A stretch of 64,000 bases of DNA, from assembly GCA_029251165.1 (NCBI GenBank), contig JAQXDW010000042.1:1-64000 (forward strand). The letters are read 5' to 3'. The stretch comes from Myxococcota bacterium. GTDB taxonomy: Bacteria; Myxococcota_A; UBA796. Below, in pieces: positions 56,694 to 64,000 of this stretch (its first letter is position 1; every line of letters starts with the position of its first letter). The notes below the pieces were generated by a model that was given only the letters and a program-made list of their open reading frames with translations, had not been told where the DNA came from and did not search any database. The translations under genes were made by a program, and so were the position numbers.

Positions 56694-57404
56694 CAGGTCG
56701 AGGTGCGCCAGCGCGGCCTCTACATCGCTCTCCAGGGGCGGTGGATGGACCCAGGGCTCCAGTCCACGCTCCATATTGTTGGCGATGAAGTCTGCGATGA
56801 TGAGGGTGGCGACGATCTCATCGGAGGCCACGCCCGCGCCGAGTCGATGGTGCTGCAGTACTGCTGTACACAGCGACTCTGGTAACGACCATGACTTTAC
56901 AAGGAAACCAGCGATGGCTTCATGGGCGTACTCTAACCTCTCCCACATATCGTCATCAGAGACCTCATTCAGCGCCAGCGGGAGCGCAAGTCCGACGTGC
57001 TGGAGGAGCGCCACGGCGAACGCTGTCTCGCTGTGGACGGCGGCGTGTTGGCAGATCACTCGCGTAATATAAGCTGTCGCCAGGCTGTGTTTCCACATGT
57101 CCTGCATGGTTGCACTGGGCTTGTTGAACACCGCTCGAGCCAGCGCAGCCTGGAGAGCGAGTCCCCGGACCCCGGACAGGCCGATCCGATCGACGAGTCG
57201 CGAGATGTTGGTGATTGGTCGTCGTCCACTGTAGTAAGGCTTCTTGGCGATATGAAGTACAGCCTCACACAGCTCAGCGTCCTCTCTTAAGAGCGCAACA
57301 ATGTCGTGCCTGGAGGCATCCTCAGGGAGCATCATGAGCTTGGGAACGAGCGCAGGTACATCCGGAATGGAGTCTCGTGAGGGTTCAAAGAGGCCCTGGT
57401 GCAT
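56628..57404 (-). CDS. HDOD-domain protein
   Basis: IPDVPALVPKLMMLPEDAS..LREDAELCEAVLHIAKKPYYSGRRPITNISRLVDRIGLSGVRGLALQAAL. Confidence 0.85.
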   Translation of the reverse strand: MHQGLFEPSRDSIPDVPALVPKLMMLPEDASRHDIVALLREDAELCEAVLHIAKKPYYSGRRPITNISRLVDRIGLSGVRGLALQAALARAVFNKPSATMQDMWKHSLATAYITRVICQHAAVHSETAFAVALLQHVGLALPLALNEVSDDDMWERLEYAHEAIAGFLVKSWSLPESLCTAVLQHHRLGAGVASDEIVATLIIADFIANNMERGLEPWVHPPPLESDVEAALAHLDLSATRLPVIERAAATMLQSTET

Positions 57405-57428
57405 GTTGATCTGCTACCTTTCGTTATA

Positions 57429-57457
57429 TTTGTATAAACGGATGTACGTCTCTTCAA
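57429..57457 (-). promoter_or_regulatory. Candidate -35/-10 promoter for the HDOD gene
   Basis: Minus strand TTGAAG-(17)-TACAAA, or -(15)-TATACA, in a local AT-rich patch. Confidence 0.35.
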
Positions 57458-57480
57458 CTGTACCATCGGGATACAATAAT

Positions 57481-58350
57481 TTACAGCGACCCACTCCATC
57501 GACCAATGGCCTGTCCGACGCGCACTCGCATGCCTGGCGTCAGCTCCCAGGTGAAGTCTCCTGGTGGCAGCAAGAGGATCACGGTGCTGCCGAGTCCAAA
57601 GCTTCCCAGCTCAGCCGCGCGCGTGATGGCGGGTGGAGTGGGCTGAGTGACGTCTCGGGACTCGCCGCCTGTGTTGGTGATGATGTCGGCATGTGGAGAC
57701 GTCATCCGCCCGACGCCAAAGGCCCCGATCATGGCCGCAGCGATGAGTCCCCGATCCGTCTGTACCTGGAAGATGAGGCGCTCGTTGCGATCAAACAAGC
57801 CATCGATTCGACGTGTTGCTGTCGGAAAGACCGGCCAGAGCCTCCCGGGCAGGTAGCGGGTCCGCACCAGGCTACCCTCGCGAGGGGAGTGGACCCGGTG
57901 GTAGTCCTGCGGCGAGAGGTACAGCACCGCGTAGTGGCCGCCCTCGAACTGCTCTCCGGTCATCGGCGGCGCAGACTCGGTCCGTGAGTCGGCAGCACCA
58001 ACGAGGTCAGCGATGCTGCCGGAGCGGGTGTCGGACTGCGCGAAGGTGCCATCGACAATTCGGCCGAAGGTGTGGACCTTTGCATCCGCTGGACTGACCA
58101 GGACCTCCGGGGTCTCATCAGTAGGGCGTGCTGCCGGCAGCAGCGGACGGAGGAAGAAGTCTGACAGCGAGGCGTAGTCCGCTGGACCCCCGACACATTC
58201 GTCGAGGTTGATCTTGTATCGCCAAGCGAAAGCCTTAATTAACAGGCGAGATAGCCCAGAACGGGAAATCGCACCCATCAGCCTTGTGGTGTGGTTCTTG
58301 GGAACAACACTCAACAGAGAAATGATCAAACCGTCACGCATAACATCCAC
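57481..58350 (-). CDS. psd: Phosphatidylserine decarboxylase proenzyme
   Basis: LSDFFLRPL, AVLYLSPQDYHRVHSP, LGST self-cleavage motif FGLGSTVILLLP. Confidence 0.93.
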   Translation of the reverse strand: MDVMRDGLIISLLSVVPKNHTTRLMGAISRSGLSRLLIKAFAWRYKINLDECVGGPADYASLSDFFLRPLLPAARPTDETPEVLVSPADAKVHTFGRIVDGTFAQSDTRSGSIADLVGAADSRTESAPPMTGEQFEGGHYAVLYLSPQDYHRVHSPREGSLVRTRYLPGRLWPVFPTATRRIDGLFDRNERLIFQVQTDRGLIAAAMIGAFGVGRMTSPHADIITNTGGESRDVTQPTPPAITRAAELGSFGLGSTVILLLPPGDFTWELTPGMRVRVGQAIGRWSGSL

Positions 58351-58391
58351 CTCCGGGGAGTTATAGCCTCCCGTCTAACGGAGCGAGCCTC

Positions 58392-59345
58392 ATGTATCCG
58401 ACCCTCATTGAATACCAGGGCATCGGCTTCCACACCTGGGGCCTGATGGTCATGATGGCGTTCTTCGCCGCGTTCATGCTTGTCAGCGCGCGGGCGCGGA
58501 AGGTCGGCATCGACAGCGATAATCTGGTGCCGCTGTATATGTTGGTCAGCATCTTCGGCCTCGTCGGGGCCCGGCTGCTGCACTTCGTGTTCGCTGAGCC
58601 CGCCTCATTCTTTGGCAACCCGCTGGTCTTCTTTGACATGGGGCAGGGCGGCTTTGCCTTCCTCGGCGGCGTGATCGGCGGCGTGGTCTCTGGTGCGCTG
58701 TATGCCTGGCGCAACAACATCCCGGTCTGGAAGCTCGCAGACATTGCCGCCGCTGCGATCATGCTTGCGCTGGCGGTTGGTCGGACGGGCTGCTTCTTCG
58801 CCGGTTGCTGTCACGGCAGTCCCTGGCACACCGCCCATGCCGAGTCCGGAGAGCCGGTCGCGATCATCGACACCCTGCTCAGCTTGCCCGGCGGCAGCGT
58901 GGTGTCGGTCGAGGACTTCCCGGGGATCGCCTTAACCTTCAAGCAGGGCGTCGGCGTCGGCGCGGTCTTCGACACGCCCCTCTATCCCACACAGCTCCTT
59001 GAGATCACCGCCGGCCTGACCATCTTCACCATCCTCAGCATCATGTGGAAGCGCTTCCGTAAGTTCGACGGACAGATCATTGCTGGGATGCTCGTGCTGT
59101 ATGCCCTCGCGCGCTTCAACATCGAAAAACTTCGCGGCGACAGCGTCCGTGGCGTGGACTACTTCGGCATGTTCTCCACCTCGCAGCTCGTCTCCATCGG
59201 CATGGTCTTTACTGCGCTGATCATCGTTGCGGTTCGGTTCCGAGCTGGGGTGGGCTCAGAAGTTCCGATCATTGACGACGAAGAGTACTCTGATGAAGAC
59301 TCAGACGAGGATCTCGAAGGCGACGCTCGCGAAGATGCTGTATAG
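58392..59345 (+). CDS. lgt: Prolipoprotein diacylglyceryl transferase with acidic C-terminal tail
   Basis: GGFAFLGGVIGGVVSG, GRTGCFFAGCCHG, YPTQLLEI. Confidence 0.93.
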   Translation: MYPTLIEYQGIGFHTWGLMVMMAFFAAFMLVSARARKVGIDSDNLVPLYMLVSIFGLVGARLLHFVFAEPASFFGNPLVFFDMGQGGFAFLGGVIGGVVSGALYAWRNNIPVWKLADIAAAAIMLALAVGRTGCFFAGCCHGSPWHTAHAESGEPVAIIDTLLSLPGGSVVSVEDFPGIALTFKQGVGVGAVFDTPLYPTQLLEITAGLTIFTILSIMWKRFRKFDGQIIAGMLVLYALARFNIEKLRGDSVRGVDYFGMFSTSQLVSIGMVFTALIIVAVRFRAGVGSEVPIIDDEEYSDEDSDEDLEGDAREDAV

Positions 59346-59349
59346 CGCC

Positions 59350-59598
59350 TCAGTTCTCGGTGTCGGTGCTGTCTCCGCACTCGTGACCGACGCTGTCGTC
59401 GTCATCTTGCTGATCATCGAGCGCCAGCGCGCACTCGTCCTGTAGCTCTGCGTCTGCACCGTCGTAGGTGTTCGACAGCGACTCGCAGTCGTCGTCGGGG
59501 TGACAGTCGCAGATGTAGTCGACGTAATCGTCGCAGGGGTCGGTGTCGTCACAGCCAACCACGGCCATGAGCCCCATCAAGATTATCCATGCTCGCAT
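59350..59598 (-). CDS. Small Cys/Asp-rich lipoprotein
   Basis: MRAWIILMGLMAVVGC lipobox then DDTDPCDDYVDYICDCHPDDDCES..DDQQDDDDSVGHECGD. Confidence 0.65.
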   Translation of the reverse strand: MRAWIILMGLMAVVGCDDTDPCDDYVDYICDCHPDDDCESLSNTYDGADAELQDECALALDDQQDDDDSVGHECGDSTDTEN

Positions 59599-59680
59599 AT
59601 CGGTCTCCTCCCAGAGATTGTTTCCATAACCCCGTTACGCATCTCAATCCGCTCTGCGATACAGGAGGCCCGGAGGCGAG

Positions 59681-60442
59681 ATGAATCGGTTTGCGGGCAA
59701 GGTTGTGGTGATCACGGGGGCGACGAGTGGTATCGGCCGCGCGATGGCTCGGGCGTTCTCTGCTGAGGGTGCGCGTGTTGTTGGGACCGGCCGGGACCAG
59801 GCTCGGCTGATGTCATTGGCGGACGAGGTCGAGCTGGTTCTGACCCTCGACGTCACCTCTGAGGACAGCGTCATGATGGCCGCTGCCGCGATCGAGGACG
59901 GACTGGGCGCAGCAGACATCTTGATCAACAACGCCGGAATCGGGCTGTTCGAGTCCTGGGACAACACCTCCATGCGCGACTACCAGCGCATCCTGGATGT
60001 CAACCTCTTCGGTGCCATTCGGATCACACACGCGCTGCTGCCGGCGATGGTGGAGCGGGGGAGCGGCTGCGTGGTCAACGTCTCCAGCGTGGCTGGCAAG
60101 CGGGGCTACGCCAAGCACACCGCCTACTGCGCGAGCAAGCACGCCCTGCTCGGCTACACCACCGGGCTGCGCAAGGACCTCACCGGCAGCGGCGTGGACG
60201 TGATCGGCATCTGTCCTCCAGCGGTGGACACCCCGTTCTTCGAGAACGCCGGCTTCCTCGACTACAAGGAGAAGCACGAGGGCCTCAAGCTGATGACCCC
60301 TGAGGAGGTGGCTGCCGACACCCTGGATGCCATCGCCGAGGGCAGGCGAGAGCGCATCCTCAGCGCGCGCGCGAAGGTCCTCTGGCTCCTGGACACCTTC
60401 CTCCCCAGCGGCGTGGATCTGCTGCAGAAGCTGAAGAAGTAG
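59681..60442 (+). CDS. Short-chain dehydrogenase/reductase
   Basis: VVITGATSGIGRAMARAFSAEGA, NNAG, YCASKHA. Confidence 0.92.
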   Translation: MNRFAGKVVVITGATSGIGRAMARAFSAEGARVVGTGRDQARLMSLADEVELVLTLDVTSEDSVMMAAAAIEDGLGAADILINNAGIGLFESWDNTSMRDYQRILDVNLFGAIRITHALLPAMVERGSGCVVNVSSVAGKRGYAKHTAYCASKHALLGYTTGLRKDLTGSGVDVIGICPPAVDTPFFENAGFLDYKEKHEGLKLMTPEEVAADTLDAIAEGRRERILSARAKVLWLLDTFLPSGVDLLQKLKK

Positions 60443-60645
60443 CCTCCACCCGTTGTCCGCCTCTGGCATCCCTGCGAGTGGCGGCTGCGCGGTGCATGCC
60501 GGCGAGCTGTCGTGACACCGTACGGGTCGCTCTCGGCAGGCCAGGGCACCGCCAGACATGACCTACCGCGTCCATTCTCGGATCTGACAGGAAAAAGAGA
60601 AGCAGCGGGATACAACCCTGTCGTCTCATACGTCAAGGAGCCCAG

Positions 60646-61347
60646 ATGGGCAGACTTCGTGGAATTGCAAGCCGGGTCAAGCGCAAGATCGCCGGTCGGA
60701 AGGTCGTCGGGGATGACTTCGGTCCGTCTCAGGACATGGCCTTCGCCCGTCTCGACGCGAACGCGGACGCCGCCTTCCAGCTTGTTGGTGCCAGCCTGGT
60801 CGGTACCTGGGAGGTTTTCCTCACGGATCTCGCACGGGCCCTGAGCTCGACGATGGCTGTCGAGGAGTCTCGGCCGATGCTCGACCGCATCTCTGATGCC
60901 CTTGTTCCCACTCAAGGCCCGCTTCAGGAGGTCGGCCGCAACTACCGTCGGAGCCTCAAGCACGGCGTCCAGAAGGGACTACAGTCTGGTCAACTCTCTG
61001 ACGCCACGGAGCCCATCCTCACCTCGATGGTCAGCGTCCCCAGCGATCTGTCTGAGGGCTGGCTGAAGACGGTCGACTACCTGGAGCCGATCTTCACCGC
61101 GCTTGATCCTGGCGGGGCCGCAGAGGCCCGATTCCGTGCTGGCGGCGTGGAGCTGTCTGAGATCCTCAGCTCCCAGAACGAGGCCTACGCCACAGCCATG
61201 CGTGCGCTCTCTCAGGCTGAAGACCTCGATCGGGCCCTCACCGATGCGCTCGATACTTGGCGTGCCGGCGTGGTGCGTGGCATCGAGGTCACCCTCTACG
61301 ACAAGCGCACCGCTCTGGTGGAGGCTGCAAACCGGCGGAAGTCGTGA
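60646..61347 (+). CDS. Uncharacterised helical protein
   Basis: 233-aa ORF with upstream AAGGAG. Confidence 0.6.
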   Translation: MGRLRGIASRVKRKIAGRKVVGDDFGPSQDMAFARLDANADAAFQLVGASLVGTWEVFLTDLARALSSTMAVEESRPMLDRISDALVPTQGPLQEVGRNYRRSLKHGVQKGLQSGQLSDATEPILTSMVSVPSDLSEGWLKTVDYLEPIFTALDPGGAAEARFRAGGVELSEILSSQNEAYATAMRALSQAEDLDRALTDALDTWRAGVVRGIEVTLYDKRTALVEAANRRKS

Positions 61348-61679
61348 GCATCCTGCTTGTGGTGATGTCAGCCGCGGCGTGCTCTGGGCTGGCTGCTGCG
61401 GAGCGCATCGCGTTTGCGGAGCAGGTCGGGATGGCCATGTTCGCGGCGTCTGCTGTGATGGGCGTGATCGGTGGACTCCAGGTGTGGCGGGCAAAGACCA
61501 CGCCCCGCGTCCTGGCCCCCCTCGTGATCGTGGTGCTTGCTCACCCGGGTCTCTGGATGAGTCCAAACATCGCTGACTGTGGCCAGGGCTTGAAGACGGC
61601 CTCCATTGTGTTCACCATCCAGGCCCTCGCGCTGCTCGCCTGGGTGGTCGCGCGGCCCAAGATCAGCCTCGAGGCATGA
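61344..61679 (+). CDS. Small integral membrane protein (GTG start overlapping upstream stop)
   Basis: (M)SILLVVMSAAACSGLAAAERIAFAEQVGMAMFAASAVMGVIGG..; GTGA overlap. Confidence 0.6.
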   Translation: MSILLVVMSAAACSGLAAAERIAFAEQVGMAMFAASAVMGVIGGLQVWRAKTTPRVLAPLVIVVLAHPGLWMSPNIADCGQGLKTASIVFTIQALALLAWVVARPKISLEA

Positions 61680-61863
61680 CGTCGCAGCGCTACTCAGCGC
61701 GCCAGTGTCCGTCATCCTCGGTGTCATGCTGAGCCTCAGCACTGGCGTCATCTACAGGACCGCGGCAGACATCCAGCACAGCGAAGTGCGTGCACGCGCT
61801 CGGGGGTGAGCCAGCCGGGCGCAGAGACGATATGGGCCTCCCACAACATCGGAGGCAGAAACC

Positions 61864-64000
61864 ATGCTTGATTCCAATGCCATCAAGGCGCTCTACGCCA
61901 CTCAGGCCGAGCGGCACGCCATCGGTCGCCGTCGCTTGGGCCGAGGCCTGACCCTGGGCGAGAAGATCCTCTTCACCCACCTCACCGATCCCGAGAAGCA
62001 GGAGTTCGTCCGGCGCAAGAGCTTCCTCGATCTCACCCCCGACCGGGTCGCGATGCAGGACGCCACTGCGCAGATGGCGCTGCTGCAGTTCATGGTTGCT
62101 GGTCGTGAAGAGGTCGCGCTGCCCTCCACGGTTCACTGTGACCACCTCATCCGAGCCTACGAGGGTGCCAACAGCGACCTCGAGGTGGCAAACCACGAGA
62201 ACAACGAGGTCTACAACTTCCTCCAGTCGGTCTCCGCGCGGTACGGCCTCGGCTTCTGGAAGCCCGGCGCTGGCATCATCCACCAGGTGGTCCTGGAGAA
62301 CTACGCAGTTCCCGGCACCCTGATGATCGGAACCGACTCCCACACCGTCAACGCTGGCGGCCTGGGCATGATCGCCGTCGGTGTTGGCGGCGCGGACGCT
62401 GTCGATGCAATGGTCGGCCTTCCCTGGGAGGTTCTCAACCCCGGCTTCATCGGCGTGAAGCTGACCGGCACCCTCTCTGGCTGGGCCTCCCCCAAGGACG
62501 TCATCCTCCGCGTCTGCGAGCTGCTGACTGCCAAGGGCGGAACCAACTGCATCGTGGAGTACTTCGGTCCCGGCTGTGCCTCCATCTCTGCCACCGGAAA
62601 GGGCACCATCTGCAACATGGGCGCCGAGCACGGTGCGACCACCAGCATCTTCCCGTTCGACGAAGCGATGGCCCGCTACCTCCGCGCGACCGACCGCAGC
62701 GAGATCGCCGACCTCGCCGAGGCACACGCCTCCGAGCTGCGCGCCGACCCCGAAGTCGAGGCCGATCCGGAGTCCTACTACGACCGGGTCATCGAGATCG
62801 ATCTCTCTGCGCTGGAGCCCCGCGTCGTTGGTCCGCACTCTCCCGACCGCGGCCGTGGCATCTCCGAGCTTGGCGCCGAGGCCGATGCTGAGGGCTGGCC
62901 CCGCAAGCTGACCTACGCCCTCATCGGCTCCTGCACCAACTCCTCCTACGAGGACATCAGCCGCGCCGCGCACGTCGCGCGTCAGGCAAAGGCGGCCGGC
63001 ATCAAGGCTGCCGCTGGCTTCATGGTCTCCCCCGGCTCTGATCAGATCCTGGAGACCATCGAGCGCGACGGACTCGCTGAGGACCTGCGTGCCATCGGCG
63101 GCGTTGTCCTCGCCAACGCCTGCGGTCCCTGCATCGGCCAGTGGCGTCGAGACGACATCAAGAAGGGTGACGTCAACAGCATCATCAACTCGTTCAACCG
63201 CAACTTCCGCGCCCGCAACGACGCCAACCCCGCGACCTTGAGCTTCATCGGCTCTCCGGAGCTGGTCACCGCGCTCGCCATCTCGGGTGACCTCGGCTTT
63301 GACCCGAACCGGGACACGCTGACCGACGCCAGCGGCACGGCCTTCAAGCTCACCGCACCGGAAGGTGAGGAGCTGCCCCAGAACGGCTTCGCCAGCGGCC
63401 TCGGTGGCTACATCGGCCCCATCGCTGTCGATGGTCGCGCCGATGTCGAGGTGGTCATCGCCCCGACCTCTGATCGCATCGAGCGACTCACGCCGTTCGC
63501 AGCCTGGGACGGAAACGACGTCTCTGGCCTCCGGGTTCTGGTCAAGGCGCTCGGCAAGTGCACCACCGACCACATCTCTGCTGCGGGGCCCTGGCTGAAG
63601 TATCGCGGCCACCTCACCAACATCTGCGGCAACCTGATGGCGGGCGCGAACAATGCGTTCACCGGGGAGTTCGGCAACGGCATCAACTTCCTCACCGGCC
63701 TCAAGGACACCCACCCCAACATCGCGAAGTCCTACGGTGAGTCCAGCCAGGACTGGGTGATCTTCGGCGACGAGAACTACGGAGAGGGCTCCAGTCGCGA
63801 GCACGCTGCGATGGAGCCGCGTCACCGTGGCTGCCGCGCGGTCATCGTGCGCAGCTTCGCGCGCATCCACGAGACCAACCTCAAGAAGCAGGGCGTGCTC
63901 CCCCTGACCTTCGCCAACCCGGCGGACTACGACAAGGTCTGTGGTGACGACATGGTCGCCATCGAGAACATCGCCGCCATGGCAGCCGGTGGCTCCCCGA
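61864..64000 (+). CDS. Aconitate hydratase, mitochondrial (ACO2)-type, partial at right edge
   Basis: MLDSNAIKALYATQAERHAIGRRRLGRGLTLGEKILFTHL..MIGTDSHTVNAGGLGMIAVGVGGADAVDAMVGLPWEV..IGSCTNSSYEDI..ANACGPCIGQW..GEGSSREHAAMEPRHRG. Open to the end, so not in ORF track. Confidence 0.95.
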   Translation, partial: MLDSNAIKALYATQAERHAIGRRRLGRGLTLGEKILFTHLTDPEKQEFVRRKSFLDLTPDRVAMQDATAQMALLQFMVAGREEVALPSTVHCDHLIRAYEGANSDLEVANHENNEVYNFLQSVSARYGLGFWKPGAGIIHQVVLENYAVPGTLMIGTDSHTVNAGGLGMIAVGVGGADAVDAMVGLPWEVLNPGFIGVKLTGTLSGWASPKDVILRVCELLTAKGGTNCIVEYFGPGCASISATGKGTICNMGAEHGATTSIFPFDEAMARYLRATDRSEIADLAEAHASELRADPEVEADPESYYDRVIEIDLSALEPRVVGPHSPDRGRGISELGAEADAEGWPRKLTYALIGSCTNSSYEDISRAAHVARQAKAAGIKAAAGFMVSPGSDQILETIERDGLAEDLRAIGGVVLANACGPCIGQWRRDDIKKGDVNSIINSFNRNFRARNDANPATLSFIGSPELVTALAISGDLGFDPNRDTLTDASGTAFKLTAPEGEELPQNGFASGLGGYIGPIAVDGRADVEVVIAPTSDRIERLTPFAAWDGNDVSGLRVLVKALGKCTTDHISAAGPWLKYRGHLTNICGNLMAGANNAFTGEFGNGINFLTGLKDTHPNIAKSYGESSQDWVIFGDENYGEGSSREHAAMEPRHRGCRAVIVRSFARIHETNLKKQGVLPLTFANPADYDKVCGDDMVAIENIAAMAAGGSP

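Noticed and set aside
61690-63870. 726-aa minus-strand ORF
   Set aside because: Antisense shadow of the aconitase gene; no recognisable motifs

Overview
GC-rich, densely coded bacterial chromosomal window. Gene content suggests a Myxococcota/deltaproteobacterial-type genome (inference only). No rRNA, tRNA, CRISPR array, transposase or phage module was recognised. From left to right it holds: (1) a minus-strand Tad/Flp pilus operon (flp pilin, prepilin peptidase, cpaB, secretin, TadZ, TadA, TadB, TadC, TPR/TadD-like) continuing into a small lipoprotein, a histidine kinase, a degenerate NtrC-like regulator and a flippase-like membrane protein; (2) RNase D; (3) a plus-strand putative lipid operon (UbiA-like, dikinase with rifampin-phosphotransferase-like domain order, BtaA/DUF3419-like, MMPL/RND exporter) convergent with an alkyl-DHAP-synthase-like gene; (4) an Opp/Dpp ABC importer with a fused dual ATPase; (5) a B12-binding-type radical SAM protein, PrmC and two tandem DUF4349-like envelope proteins; (6) an alpha-2-macroglobulin split into two overlapping genes; (7) a hemE-hemH-hemY cluster whose HemH lacks the usual catalytic His motif; (8) nucleases, a retropepsin-like protease and an AarF/ABC1 kinase; (9) infC with a probable CTG start and a repetitive Ala/Glu C-terminal extension; (10) a JAB(RadC-like)-DinG helicase fusion; (11) glucan phosphorylase, aminotransferase, HDOD, Psd, Lgt, a Cys/Asp-rich lipoprotein and an SDR; (12) a mitochondrial-type aconitase running off the right edge, which is absent from the supplied ORF track. 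The items most worth follow-up are the putative lipid operon, the split and modified macroglobulin, the degenerate regulator at the end of the Tad operon, the JAB-DinG fusion, the divergent HemH, and infC start/extension. All family assignments come from motif recognition by eye; no searches were run.
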